From positions 18,262,153 through 18,326,152 of the forward strand of contig NC_134028.1 in assembly GCF_964204645.1 (NCBI RefSeq): a stretch of DNA of 64,000 nucleotides. Reading direction: 5' to 3'. The stretch comes from Tubulanus polymorphus. Its lineage: Eukaryota; Nemertea; Palaeonemertea; Tubulaniformes; Tubulanidae. Below, piece by piece: positions 43,867 through 56,065 of the stretch. Positions within the stretch are counted from its first letter, which is position 1. Each line of letters begins with the position of its first letter. A model generated the notes under the pieces. That model was not told where the DNA came from, made no database searches, and worked only from the letters and a program-made list of their open reading frames with translations. A program made the position numbers and the translations under genes.

Positions 43867-45784
43867 ATGAAGCGGAAACTGAAGGCACATAGCGTTGAAA
43901 AAAAAATAGAAGTGATCGAATTCTATGAGAGGAATTTGTCCATGAAAAGGAGAGACATTGCTGCAGAATTTGATGTGAACTCTAATACTTTGTCAGATTG
44001 GATAACCAACAAAGAGAAAATAAAAAAAATGAAAGTCGGACACTAAGCACATAAAATCTAAGACACGTGAGGGAACACTGAAATTTGATGACGTTGATGC
44101 TGCGCTTTATTTTGTGGTTCAGAGAAGCTATATCAAATCCAGAAATAACTATAAATGGTGAATGCTTGAGATTAAAAGCAATTTATTTTGCGAAGGAATT
44201 TGGCTACGGGGATGAAGTAACCATCTCTGCTTCTTGGATTGAACGTTTTTCGAAAAGATACAGTATCAGTAAAGTACAAAAATGTGGCGATGCGGGTGGA
44301 GTCCGAGCGGAAATCGTCGATGAATGGTTACACGGAGGGCTGCTTGAAATTCTGGAAGACTATGCTCCTGTCATATATATAATCTACATGAGACTGGGCT
44401 GTTTTGGCAGATGCTGCCAGAACATTCATTGGGTTTTACAGTGAGTGAAGTACCATGGAGCGAAGAAACCGAAAACTAGGATTTCCCTTCTTGTCGGGAC
44501 TAATATGGACGGCACAGATAAACTTCCTGTCTTTTCAATTGGAAAATATAATAATCCAAGAGCGTTAAAAACGTTAGAAAACTGCTGCTGGAATATAAAA
44601 ACAATGAGAAAGCATGGATGACAGGTGATCTCTTTGTTGGATATATTAAGACACTAAACCGCAGGTTTCGTCGAGAAGACCGGCAAGTGGCAATAGTACT
44701 GGATAATTGTACTGGTCATCCGCCTGATCATTTGGACGAGTTTTCTAATATGCAAGTCTTTTTTACCCGCTAATACAACAACAAAGTTGCAGCCAATTGA
44801 CGCCAGCATCATAGAAAATTTAATAGTGTATTACAGGCATAGACTTTGTGAAAAAAGACTTGCTTGTTACGAAGAGAAGACAGAATTTGTGTGGAATCTA
44901 CTGGATGCAATGTATGCTGCGAAACAAGCCTGGGCCAAGGTGACACCTAAAACGATCAAAAACTGCTACGTCTCTGCAGGATTTGCTCCTTTACATGGTT
45001 TCCAAAATAAAACCAACGATGATCAACAAGCAGCAGACAGACAGTGCCGAAACCTCTGGGATGAATTTGCTGCTAGCCTGGATGAGACCGCAAACGAATC
45101 ACCTGCTGCGACCAATAATACCAGAGAGTTCCGAAATATATGGGATAGTCTTGCGCATCATGGTAATTTCCAGGTAGGACCATTTACCGTGTTATCGTAT
45201 CCAACAACCATATTCCGCTACATTTTTACAGAACTTGCATCTGACAATATACATGTAAACACCCCTATTATTTTTCGCGCCATAAAATTTGAAAAAGACT
45301 TAAAATGTACTCGTCCACGTAGAGAGTGGGTGACTTTATAATGTAAACATCGGTAGAGTAGGTGTAGCAATTCATATAAAATATAAAAACGCGCCGCTCC
45401 ACTGCATTAGTTTGACAGGGATCTGTCATTAGTTATCAGTTATACCATGGTGTCTAAAACGATTCTTCGTTTCAGAGTCCGTGGTTATAAACACATTTTC
45501 ATTACTTCTTCTGCTCTTTCTTTTCAGGATTTATCTATGGAAGATTATTTCTGTGTTGAGAGCCGGGTAGATGAAGTTGGATCTCGACGTTTGATTGACG
45601 AAAAAATAGTTAGACAGCTGATAGCCGACACAGCGTCGGTCTCAGAAGTTTGCGGCGGTGATGATAATGATGACAATGACCCAAGTCCTAAAAAATATCC
45701 AGAAGGGAGGCAATGGATGCCGTTGAGAAATTGAAGATTTTCATATCTCAAAATTCAGAGGAGGACCAACACTTCAGTTTCTAG
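43867..45784 (+). pseudogene. Tigger/pogo transposase
   Basis: The start (MKRKLKAHSVEKKIEVIEFY) begins a psq/CENP-B N-terminal helix-turn-helix that includes RRDIAAEFDVNSNTLSDWI. It stops early at about 44045. The second DNA-binding domain continues in another frame at 44085-44444 (AISNPEITINGECLRLKAIY, SASWIERFSKRYSIS). The DDE core follows: the first motif reads NLHETGLFWQ where NxDETGLF is expected, so Asp is His. The second is AIVLDNCTGH (Asp kept), the third QPIDASIIENL (Asp kept). The C-terminal part (44787-45173, then 45528-45784) is open apart from a GT-AG bounded gap. At least two frameshifts and the lost Asp make it inactive. Confidence 0.85.
45174..45527 (+). other. Candidate intron in Tigger transposase
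   Basis: The coding frame runs ..HHGNFQ to CAG|GTAGGACC. After 354 bases a pyrimidine tract TTTCTTTTCAG leads into DLSMEDYFCVESR in the same frame. Removing the segment restores the usual Tigger C-terminus. It may be a real intron or an insertion that happens to have splice-like borders. Confidence 0.6.
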
Positions 45785-46289
45785 GATAAAATTAACGATT
45801 TTATATTTTTAAAAAGTGATGCCATGAAACAATCATCTATTACATCGTTCTTTGTGAAAAACTAATGGCTAGATATGTGAGTTTTGTGAGAGTGTAATTT
45901 TTTTGTGAATTTTATATGGAATAAATTTTTTTTGGTAGTTATTACTTTATTGATGAACAAGTCAAACCCCCTACTAGTAAGGCTAGTGGACCAGCCCAGA
46001 CATGTGGCATAATATAGTCTGTTTTCTAGCGCTTGATACATCTATCGAATTAAATGTCCTTATCAAGAATAAGAAAAGAAATCTGTTAGTTAAAATTCCG
46101 TTCATCGACGATAAAAAAAATCCCAATAATCATTCAAACACAGGACAGGTAATTTAGTGTATTAAGCCTTTTAACACTTTTCTTTAAAATACCTTTTTTA
46201 TTATGGTGAACATCGACGTGGTCGGACATCGTTCACCTCGGATGATTTCCTACGGTCCCCAGAGATCCGAGGTAACCGGAGTCTACTGT

Positions 46290-47150
46290 ATATAGTGTCA
46301 ATTACTCCTCAGAAAAGGGAAAATCCAACTTCATCACGATACCGAATAGCTCATTTGCCATTTATTGCCATGCATTACAAGTTTGTGTTATTTTCTAGTA
46401 AATAGTCAAGGCTTTCATATGATGTAAGATTTGATGAAGTGGGCGACCAAAATCATTTTGACCCCCAAAATTCATCCACACGTACTTGGATTTGAAGTGA
46501 AACCTCAGATCTGTCAAGTTCATACTCAAAATACTCGAGAAATTGATATAGGAGGATGTAGATTTCTGTTCGGTATTTCGAGGACTAAGGTGTCTAGTTT
46601 ATTAGGTTTCTAGCTATTGGGTTCGAATCCCACTATAACCGCTTTTGTGCAGCATGCGGAAAAATACGGGGCAGATTCGGGCGGCTTGAGTGCTAATTGG
46701 AGATATATGTGGGTACCTCAACATATTTTGTAACCACAATCACTTTCAAATTTAAGTTCATGACAAAGTTCTTTCATTGTATGTAGTTCAAATGGGCATG
46801 ATTTCCCTGAACCCCCATTAATGGTGTATATAATATATTATTTGTCCTTTTACGATAAAAAACATCCGTAGATAACCAAGATGTTTATATCATTTTGCAG
46901 TGTAGGTCTACGCTTACAACCTCGGTTAAATGAGTTAATACCATAATAACCATATTGAATCTGATGATTTTTGCTGCAGTTTGACTGGGAAATGTACTGA
47001 ATACTGAAAATCTAACCATGATACTAAAGGTGGTTACATTCGAATTCTAAAACTTGTGGAAAATAGCATATATTTTATTCCAATGCATATTTAAATGTAT
47101 ACATACGTATTTTGTTCTGTTTTACACAGAATTCTTTAGTTGTTTTTATA
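46290..47150. other. Repeat traces and tRNA-like B-box
   Basis: GGGTTCGAATCCC at about 46618-46630 matches a B-box, but no tRNA fold is present. From about 46690 to 46822 the sequence resembles one core unit plus the 3' end of the tandem-core family (ATTTTGTAACCACAATCACT, then GGGCATGATTTCCCTGAACC). Confidence 0.45.
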
Positions 47151-47151
47151 T

Positions 47152-47297
<146 letters not shown>

Positions 47298-47299
47298 AA

Positions 47300-48537
47300 T
47301 GCTTACATAGATTAAACTTCCAGATTACCGGTTGACAAAAGAGTTAATCAATTGTTTTCCATATATGTGCCTACGATTGTTATTAGTAAAACAATAAAAC
47401 TGTGATAAACTGTAGTAGTTCATCTGTTGTTGTTTTTGTTCATTTCAAGTATATTATTTTCATCAACTATTATATGGATTATGAGGAATTTTGTAGCTGA
47501 TCGGAAGTTTCACTTCACCACCTGCTTATTTACCATGTCCGCTAATGATCAAATTCGATTTTTTTAAGGCACCGTTTTGAATAGTAAGCAAGGGGCGCCC
47601 GTGGTCTGGGGGAGGGCACTATACACGCAGGGAGATAGAAGAAAGGGACACTTGCGGAAATTTTAACTGAAGGGGCACGCTGACATTGTTTCGCCTATTA
47701 TCAGAGAGTATTGGAGCACTTTTGATTTGGAATAGGACACATGACATAAAGGTGGAGACTTCTTACACTGAAGGGACACTAGCCCCATAAGATTATCGAG
47801 GCTCTTTTTCAAGATAAAGCGGTGAACTGGGAATTTTTGCAGCTTCATTTTTCATCTGCATCTCCTGAAATCTTGTCTTGGTTTTGGTTTAGTTTCAATG
47901 ATTGCTCTGTAGTCTCTAGATGACCTCTAAAAGCCATAAAATGGTAACTAATTTTCAAAAATTTATGCTCACTTAGGCTAGGATAAGCTAGGATAATGTG
48001 TAAACAGGACTCTCTCCTTCTAGAGATATATAAAAAAACCAGAGCAAAGGTCAGCATGCAGAACAACTTCCTCCACCACTATGCGACTCAGCTGCTGAAT
48101 ACGCTTGGCCAGCATAGGATTGTGGCAAGCCAAGATAGACCAAGTGCTGAACACATCATGTCGAATGATCACAGTATACATGAAGCCAACAAACATGGAC
48201 AGCCTCTATATCCTGTCAGGCATAGTATAGCACTACTAGATGTCAGGAGAGCAGAAACTAGCAAGAGTGAACGGCAATCACAAGTTACCGACGTCATCCA
48301 CTGTTTAATATGTGCGCCTGAAGTCCAGGAATAGTTTCCTCATTGAAGTTGAGTCTGCCACTGCTTGTACCAGCTCAAGATGGTAAGAGATGTGGAAAGA
48401 CCGAACCACCCTACTCACTGTAGAAATCGACATGGGCTTGTCTGTCCAGGAGAATCTCCCCTAGGTGCAAATGCATGCCGCTCTGGGTGGACATGCCTGT
48501 ACCGCCTAAGGACACGAGTTGGCAGATCCAAATACAT
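47300..48537. other. Unassigned; one open frame of unknown nature
   Basis: A plus-strand frame at 47996-48334 (112 codons) includes NNFLHHYATQLLNTLGQHRI and HSIALLDVRRAETSKSERQS. Its composition looks coding, but no family is recognised and no splice or repeat boundaries are clear. It may be a decayed transposase end. Confidence 0.3.
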
Positions 48538-49341
48538 GGGGCCTCTTTCACAAAGCATAATTAACTTGAATCATAATAAGGACCTTTATTGTGATTAAAT
48601 AAATTCAATTAGTTAATTACAATTAAAATTCGGTTTTACGAAAGGGTTTAATTACAAAATTAACTAATTACATTATTAGCCAACATGATTACAATTTAAC
48701 TGTGATCAAAATGGCGGAACATTTGATAGCCATTTGCTGTTCAAGCATCAGCAACTTAAAGGAAAAGAGTAATGCACTGCTTTTGGGGTTGAGGTTTGCT
48801 CTAAAGTCTCGGGAACAATTTAGCAAGATGTTTCTAAATGAAAACTCATCCAAGTTTACAAAATGGATACTCATAAATGAGGTATATTTCCAAGCAATGA
48901 TACTTTTTAACACTATAACTCTCACAAAAAATCTATCATATCTAGCCCTATGGACAAAATCAATTATTTCAATAATTCTAAGTACAAAGTGGTCGTGTTG
49001 ACATAAACCTTGGGATGTTTAAAAAAAATCAATAAAATTTAGAATATAGACAGCCCATTCTACAAACGGCAAAAGATGAAAATTATTCAGCCAAACAATC
49101 TGAAAAACTGCATTAGTGTAGAAATTGCCTCCGTCAAACACCAAATTACATTGATAATTAACTAATCATGATTAAATGGTTTAATTATACGCTAGAGAAT
49201 TAATTAGCGTTATTAACTCAATTGTAATTAATGTTAAATACGTTTTGTGAAACAACTTACTCGATTTAATCATGATAATTTAATCATGGTTGGTGATTTA
49301 ATCATTATTAAGGGTTAATTACGCTTTGTGAAACTGGCCCC
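48538..49341. mobile_element. MITE with GGGGCC...TTTCACAAAG ends
   Basis: The left end GGGGCCTCTTTCACAAAGCA and the right end (complement of CAGGGGCCAGTTTCACAAAG) are inverted. Both are followed inward by multiple TTAATTAC or related motifs in both orientations. The interior has an open frame (48702-49001) of unknown nature. No target duplication was fixed, so the superfamily is not assigned. Confidence 0.7.
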
Positions 49342-49765
49342 TGATGCTTTTGGGGCCTGGCACCAAGCAACAACTCGTTTGCCTGCAGCTCTCGACCACA
49401 AATGATGCGATATCTTCTCGGGTGCCCTCTGTTAGAAGAACCCTGTTCAAGACCTGGCAGCCTACAACACCAAAGCCAAGCTGTGCGTCCAGCAATGGAG
49501 CTGACACTGAATACACAAATTTCATATTAAATATTTATAAGGGCAAAAGGTAACTGAGCCGTTAAGACATGATAGAAGGCATTTGTCTATACGGATGGAA
49601 TGGCATGGAAATACTGTCAAAATTAAAGTAGCATTTTTGACGCGTCAAATTCACTTTATTCCAAATTTTATCTCATTTCATAATGCGAGATCTATAGAAT
49701 CCAGAGGGTTTGGGTCAAGGTTATGTTGAGGGCTATGTGTTGGTAAATCATTCCAACTGTATTTG

Positions 49766-49860
49766 GCTGCCTCCGTGGTCTAGCAGTGTCGAGTTAGTGC
49801 TTTCCGCCTGAGTTCGAATACTGTTCTTTTCTCTCTGCTGTATTTTCTCTACAGATTTTT
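49766..49860 (+). mobile_element. tRNA-headed SINE fragment
   Basis: The head GCTGCCTCCGTGGTCTAGCA carries an A-box (TGGTCTAGCAGTG), and a B-box-like GAGTTCGAATACTG follows at 49810-49823. A T-rich stretch comes next. Mismatches in the arms argue against a working tRNA. Confidence 0.55.
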
Positions 49861-49914
49861 TTTAGTCGTGGGATTCTAATCAGAGCAAATTATGGGCAAA
49901 ATAGTTTTAACATG

Positions 49915-50130
49915 AATAATGTCCCATCGGTCATGTTCCTGTACCCAAAAACTGACCTGATCAGAATCAACATTGTCGACTTGCGGCCATGATTCTTGCC
50001 GAAATCAGAACTTTTGAAGATGCTTTGATCAATCAATCACTCTTATATTACGAAATGGGAAATGTGTGTTACGAAAGGTGTGTTACCTTGTTTTTGTTCC
50101 CAAAAAGGTCGACTGATTTTGGCTTCACCT
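49915..50130. repeat. Tandem-core element body fragment
   Basis: 'cccaaaaactgacctgatca', 'gactt(g)cggccatgattctt' and 'gaagatgctttgatcaatca' match the unique body of the full copies, with decay. Confidence 0.5.
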
Positions 50131-50332
50131 TTTGCTCTACGATCCTTATCAGACACTAAGGTTCATGGTGTAATTCATGCCTGAATTCAGAGACCTTCAT
50201 CAATCCCTTGCACGGGTTTGATTCCCTACCGCCAACTGATTCCCTACCGCCAACACAAACCCTTCAATGGTCTATTACCTAGCAATAATACATGCATGAG
50301 TTGTAACTGCTGCCGCGAAACGAAGAGCTTTC

Positions 50333-50594
50333 GGCGGATCTAGGGACAGTGGGACCCGAGAGACCACGGCCCATCCTCCTCGAAGTTCCGATCGTTTATT
50401 TCTTATTTTCCCACTGTCGTGCCCCTACTTGCGAGTTGTGGTGCAAATATCTACTCATTTCCTCTTGAATAAGTGCTGAAATGCAGGAAATTGCACAATT
50501 GTGCACATGGAATATGCTATATTCTGCTGGCGGATGACCCCCAGATCCTCCACCCTGTCTTTCGCGCCTATTACACGACAGCCCTAGATCCGCC
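50333..50594. mobile_element. Small MITE, GGCGGATCTAGGG ends
   Basis: GGCGGATCTAGGGACAG at the left and its inverted form (CCCTAGATCCGCC) at the right bound 262 bases without coding frame. A hAT-like identity is possible, but no duplication was defined. Confidence 0.65.
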
Positions 50595-50702
50595 CCTGAG
50601 ACAGGCAGAGCAATCAGAAGAGAAAAAAATCAATAGATGCTTATAAAATGTATTATGAAATAAGATAAAATTTTTGAATAAAGTGAATTTGACGCGTCGA
50701 TT

Positions 50703-51905
50703 GACGCATTGTTTGCCTACTTGACTGTTGACCGGTTCATTTTCAGGGCCCTCGAGATCTCTACCCTTTTTCAGCCAGAATGGCTTTTGTTTCCTGATCC
50801 GGTCCCAAGTTTCCATCCAGACATCTTGGTTACTGGGAGCCGCTGAGCACACAAAGTCCCTCCGCCATGTAGGAGCCTTTATTGCAGATCGAGGTCGGAG
50901 TCGTCCCATGGCCGGTTGTCCCTCATCTACCGATTCTCCGTCAGATTCACCGTGTTCTGAGGCGGTTTCCTCAGCGAGAGTCGGTATCTCAGCTCGAGCA
51001 GGTGTTTCGGCTTGAATCCATCCATTCCGAGGGTCCGGTTCCATCGGGATCTACTGATCCTCTTCCTCCTCCTCTGAACTCGAAGAACTATGTCCTAGTG
51101 CGACCGGGTAATACTTCATGGTGCCGTGCCTAGTGGAGGTAGGTTTGTTTTTGGGGGAACCTGGGGGTTTTTAACATCATCCACCCTAATTATGGCCGGT
51201 TTCATGTCGTTGAAGTGGGCAACATTGATCTTGGTCTTTCCTGACAAAGACTCCACCCGATAATTTACCTCAATCCGGCACTGTGTAACCAAAAACGGGC
51301 CATACCACTTCCCGTGGAATTTCGGGGCCTCTCCAGGCTTGACATAGTGACTGTATAGCCAGACTCTGTCTCCCACTTGATAGCCTCCACATGATGTGAA
51401 TCTGTCATAATACTGTCGCTGGCGCCTTTGGGCAACAGTCAATCTCTCCCTGACTGCATTATATGCAGATTTAATTCGGCCTGCAAAACACCGAGCGTAT
51501 TCTGCTGTGGACTGATCTTGTCGTGAATAAGATTATCAGTTATAATGTATTATATTGTTATATAAAATTGTAGAACTTCAAACAATTGTCGAACTGCGTG
51601 AACTATAAGACTGTACTGAGCCTTTAACTGTAACTGTAACTATTCAACTGTATCTGTGCATTCCTCTGTAAATACGGAATAGAATTCTATAGTATGTGTG
51701 ACATTAACAGAAAACCACGTAGTCGTTCGGTCGTTCGTTCTCTATCTCTCTCTGCTTACCGGTCGGACCTACCCCTCCTGAGGACAGATCTGGCTCCGGG
51801 CTACCCACCATCGGATCAATCTGGAGACTCATTTCACGTCCAAATGTCAAAAAGGATGGGGTTTCCTGTGTTGATGACTAGACACTCGGTCGGAATGCCA
51901 TGCTT
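50703..51905 (-). pseudogene. Gypsy integrase C-terminal half
   Basis: Reading leftwards from 51905 the frames give MAFRPSV and then SFLTFGREMSLQID (the GREM block). At 51442-51116 follows the SH3-like C-terminal domain (QYYDRFTSCGGYQVGDRVWL, GPFLVTQCRIEVNYRVESLS), ending in a Pro/Arg-rich tail (MGRLRPRSAIKAPTWRRDFV). Frameshifts lie near 51690, 51880 and 51060. The domain binds DNA during integration. Confidence 0.82.
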
Positions 51906-52068
51906 TCTAATTCTCGTCAACTGTCACCTATCACCGTCAGCTTTAACCCTAAGATACCATAAGTATCATATATGATACGTCCATTTTGCCAAAAAAAAAT
52001 TTTTCTTCAGCAAAATCACATATCTATGGATTATATTCAAAAAGGTGCCTCAAAGACCGGTTGTATCA

Positions 52069-52698
52069 GTAATAGGGGTAATGGGCTTTCAAGCCAAAGG
52101 TCGAACGGTCGAGCTCATTAAAAACAAATGTTAAAAGTAATTTAAAACTATAATATATTTTCATAACCGTGTGCATTTTATATTATAACTAAATATTTAT
52201 TCTAAGATATCAATAATTTAAATTTAAAAAGCATATTGTATTAAATCAATTGGTCGCTCCACTTCGCTACCGCTCCGCTCCGCGACCAATTGATTTATTT
52301 ACAATACACAAATTCATATAATCAAATATATTGTAATAATAATTATTATTCTATTATTCAACTGAAATGCACACGGTTATGAAAATATATTATAGTTTTA
52401 AATTACTTTTAATATTTGTTTTTAATGAACTCGACCATTGAACCTTTAACCTGAAAGCCCATTACCCCTATTACTCTTAAAATAATCATATACATGAATA
52501 ACATTTAAATTGACAGATTATTCAATATAAAAGTGTGAGCTCTTATAGAATATATAGATAGATATATTTACAACATTATTTCAATATTTATATTTGTATG
52601 AGTCAGATTTTTAAACATTAAAAGTGTTAGTAAAGTGTGATTGAAATAATACATATTTAAATCATTGAACTTCTAAAATCTATTTTAATAAAAAATTT
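52069..52698. repeat. Polinton left terminal inverted repeat with palindromic outer part
   Basis: The first 406 bases (52069-52474) are palindromic. Arm 1 (52069-52178) pairs with arm 2 (52365-52474), both starting GTAATAGGGGTAATGGGCTT from the outside. Between them are two unpaired AT-rich blocks and a GC-rich centre bounded by CAATTGGTCGC (52247-52257) and GCGACCAATTG (52282-52292). The remaining bases to about 52698 match the right repeat in inverted form, except for an extra stretch of about 25-30 bases near 52535-52560. Confidence 0.9.
52526..52532 (+). promoter_or_regulatory. Candidate TATA box in left TIR
   Basis: CAATATAAAAGTG occurs at the same place in both repeats of this element (right copy at 60517-60523, minus strand) and in the second element near 63942. 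It lies about 150-180 bases before the first start codon of each arm. Conservation in all three copies and orientation support a promoter role; this is inference. Confidence 0.35.
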
Positions 52699-52707
52699 AG
52701 TATTAAA

Positions 52708-53136
52708 ATGGAAGCAAATAAGTACTACTGCCCAACATGTAATATCAATATAGATAAATCCCAAAAAGCAAGACACAATAAAACTAAAACACATTTAGAG
52801 AATAAATTGAAACTAGAATATAAAGATGATATATTAGAAACTAAATTAGATGAATTAAAGAATGAAAAAGAAACATACAAATGTGATACATGTAATCAAT
52901 CATTCAGTGATAAAAGATATTATAATGAACATTTAAAATCTAAAAGTCGTATTAGAAATAAGAATAATGATATTTTAGGTGAAGATTATTTTGATAAAGA
53001 TAATGATAAGAAACAGAAGACAATTAAAAGCATAAAAAATAAATTAAACAATAAAAGACCATACATGGAAGATGTAAGAAATTATATTAATTCATTGGAT
53101 AATAAAAAAAGATATAGAGATAACCGAAGCATTTAA
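52708..53136 (+). CDS. Polinton zinc-finger protein or N-terminus of the polymerase, 142 aa
   Basis: The frame starts ten bases inside the TIR and encodes two C2H2-like fingers: CPTCNINIDKSQKARHNKTKTH (residues about 9-30) and CDTCNQSFSDKRYYNEH (about 55-75). A Lys-rich region follows. From about 53100 the polymerase N-terminal region continues in another frame with no gap. It may therefore be the N-terminal DNA-binding part of the polymerase split by a frameshift, or a separate small protein. I favour a fused origin, moderately. Confidence 0.65.
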   Translation: MEANKYYCPTCNINIDKSQKARHNKTKTHLENKLKLEYKDDILETKLDELKNEKETYKCDTCNQSFSDKRYYNEHLKSKSRIRNKNNDILGEDYFDKDNDKKQKTIKSIKNKLNNKRPYMEDVRNYINSLDNKKRYRDNRSI

Positions 53137-56065
53137 AAGTGATATTGGCCCAGCAGCTATCGAGTTTAAATTTCATAAAGGTAAAACATTAGAAGAAAAT
53201 AAAAAACATTTAGAAAATATGAAAGAAATAATAAAAATAATAACTGATGTTGAATATCCTAAAATAAGTATATCTTCTAAAGTTAAATTCATAAAATCTG
53301 AAGATAAACCAATATATAATATAAATTCTCATTCACAACATATTATATCTAAACAACATATAGATGATAAATTAGATAAATGTTATAATGAAGTAAAAAC
53401 TAAAATAGAAGAGAAATATTTTGAAGGATCTGGTTTAATATTTGATGAGATAATATTTATGACTTTACATGTTTATAACACAAAATATAATAAGTTAACT
53501 AAATCAAAACCAATTGATGAAAATAATAATAATCATATTATAAAGAACCAGATATTGAAGCATCGAGTTATATCAAACTACCATTTAAAACTAATGCTGT
53601 AATAAATGTACAAAATGAAGATGATAAATGTTTTCTATCGGCTATAATAAGTTGTTTACACCCAGTTGAAGATTATAAACAACATAGTTTTAGATTAACT
53701 CATTATAAACCATTTGAAAATAATTATAATATAGATAAGTATCCTGTTATAATTAAAAACATCCCAAAAATAGAAAGAGATAATAATTTGAGAATAAATG
53801 TATTTGATTTAATCAAATTACCAAATACAAAAGGTAACAACATAAAATATGATACATTAGAACCTTTATACCTATCAAAAGATTATGATTCAAACGATGT
53901 TATAGATATACTATATTATGAGAATCATTATATGTGGATTAAAAAAATCGATTTATTTTTTAAATCAGAAAATGATCACCATAAAATATATCTTTGTAGA
54001 AAATGTTTACATAGATTCAGTAATGAAAGTACATTATTAAATCATAAACAATTATGTGAAAATCACGATTATTGTAAATTAGTTTTACCAAATGAAAAGG
54101 ATAAAATATTAGAATTCAAAAAATATGATTACAAAAATAAAGTACCATTTGTAATATATGGAGATTTTGAATCATTAAATAAAGAACTAACTGATCAAGA
54201 TAGAAAAGAAATATATTATAAGAGAAAGAAATTAAATTCTAATGAAAATGATTATTCTGAAGAACCACCAAAAACAAATACTATTAAAAAGATTCATCAA
54301 TCAGCTGCTGCTTTCGGGTTATATATTAAATCTGATTATCCAGAACTAATTGAGAGTGAATATTATCATTATAGAAATGAAAATGTTATCAATCATTTTT
54401 GTGACTTATTAATTGAATATGAAATAAAATTTAATGAAAAGTTAAATAAAAATATAGAAATTATAATGACAGAAGAAGATAAAGAAGAATTTGCGTTTGC
54501 AGATAAATGTTATTATTGTGAAAAGATATTTAATTATAAAGATAAAAAAGTAAGAGACCATGATCATTTGAACGGAAAGTTTAGAGGCGCTGCACATGAG
54601 AATTGAAACTTACAAGCTAAGAAAATTAACTTTGTACCAGTTATATTTCATAATCTATCAGGATACGATGCTCATTTATTCATCAAACAGTTATGTTATA
54701 AAATAGAAGAAATTAATAATGAAATAGAAAGATTAAATTCAAATAGATCAAAAGATAAAATACCAACTTATAAATTTAGAATGTTAGCTAAAACATCTGA
54801 GAATTATATATCATTCCAATTTGGTTGCCTAAGATTTATAGATTCATATAGATTTTTAAATAGTTCATTAGATAACTTATCAAAATCATTAGTTGATGAT
54901 GAATTAAAAATATTAAAGCAACACTACCCAAATAATGATGATTTTCAATTAATGAGATATAAAGGAGCAATTCCATATTCATTTTATAAATCACATAATG
55001 ATTTTAACATTACTGAATTATTGAAAGAACAATTCTATGATGAATTAAAAAATGAATATGTTAAAGATGAAGTCTATAATAGAAAATTGAATATTTGGAA
55101 TCATTTCAAAATAGAAAATCATGGACAATTAGTAGATTTATATCTAAAATCAGATGTATTATTATTAACCGATATATTCGAAAGGTTTAGAGATTTAAAC
55201 CTAAAATATTTTAACATTGATCCTTGTCATTGTTATTCTAGTCCAGGTTTAACATGGGATTGTGGATTAAAATTTACGGATATAAAAATGGATTTGTTAA
55301 CAAATATAGATCAATTACTATTATTTGAAAAATCTATAAGAGGAGGAGTTTCAGGTGTATTAGGTGATAGATATTTCAATGTAAATGATAACCCTGGATA
55401 TAAGTTATTATATATAGATGCAAATAATCTAGATATTGCAGATGATTCAGATACTGGTTACTTTTTTGTTGTAGATTTAGAATATCCTGAACATATTAAA
55501 TTTAAATCTAGAAATCTAGCTTACTGTCCCAAACATAAAACCGTAACTCATGAAGAATTATCAAATTATCAAAAAAGAATTAAACCCGAAAATAACATTC
55601 ATACAGAAAAGTTAATGGTAACTCAAGAAGATAAATATAATTATGTAGTACATTATAGAATGTTAAAGTTTTATCTAAAACAAGGAATGATCTTAAAAAA
55701 AGAACATAGATATATTTCATTTAGCCAATCTAAGTGGTTAGAAAAATATATAGATTTTAACACCAAACAGAGAACTAAAGCTAAAACTTGATTTCGAGAA
55801 AGATTTCTTCAAGTTAATGAATAATGCATTCTATGGCAAGACTTGTGAAATTAATAAAAATAGAAATGATATTGAGTTAGTTAGTAATGGTAAAAGGATA
55901 AGGCATTTACAATCATATCCTAAATTTATAGGTAACAGAATATTTGATGAAAATTTAGCCGCCGTTAAGATGAGAAGAACATCAATGAAATTTAATAAAC
56001 CAATCTATGTTGGCGCTTCAGTTTTAGAATTATCAAAATTACTAATGTATGAATGTATTGTGTAA
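53100..56065 (+). pseudogene. Protein-primed-type family B DNA polymerase (Polinton PolB), broken
   Basis: The N-terminal region has GSGLIFDEIIFMTLHVYN (about 53420-53475) and a C2H2-like finger (CRKCLHRFSNESTLLNH, 53995-54060). Exonuclease I is YGDFES (54157-54174) and the Cys/His block KVRDHDHLNGKFRGAAH follows. Exonuclease II is FHNLSGYDAH near 54648 and exonuclease III YLKSDVLLLTD at 55141. Motif A is YIDANNL at 55411 and motif B NNAFYGKT at 55820. Breaks: frame changes near 53105 and 53540-53790, a stop at 54604-54606, loss of the residues usually following NNL, and a stop plus frame change near 55789-55817. The frame ends LSKLLMYECIV at 56065; the catalytic DTDS motif C is absent. The enzyme would copy the element's DNA in the nucleus. 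Confidence 0.9.

Larger units (their letters stand above)
42365..46288 (+). mobile_element. pogo/Tigger DNA transposon
   Basis: The ends CAGTAGACTCCTGTTGCCTC and its inverted partner (GAGGTAACCGGAGTCTACTG) are flanked by TA (42363-42364 and 46289-46290). A broken transposase with CENP-B-type helix-turn-helix domains and a DDE core lies between. A tandem-core element is nested at 42421-43595. TA target, CAGT start and CENP-B-like protein define the pogo/Tigger group. Confidence 0.88.
49639..50698. mobile_element. Terminal-repeat element with GACGCGTC ends, composite
   Basis: GACGCGTCAAATTCACTTTA at 49639 and its complement ending at 50698 are parts of inverted repeats of about 50 bases (also 'aaattttatctcatttcataat'). 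Inside lie a tRNA-headed SINE, a tandem-core fragment and a smaller MITE. The right end abuts the Gypsy integrase tail at about 50703. Confidence 0.6.

Noticed and set aside
43867-45784. Host CENP-B-like gene
   Set aside because: It lies between Tigger ends with TA duplication and carries frameshifts, so it is a transposase relic.
46605-46645. tRNA gene around GGGTTCGAATCCC
   Set aside because: No matching acceptor stem or A-box in the right place.
52061-52068. Six-base target duplication as usual for Polintons
   Set aside because: All eight bases match on both sides and the terminal repeats align exactly up to them.
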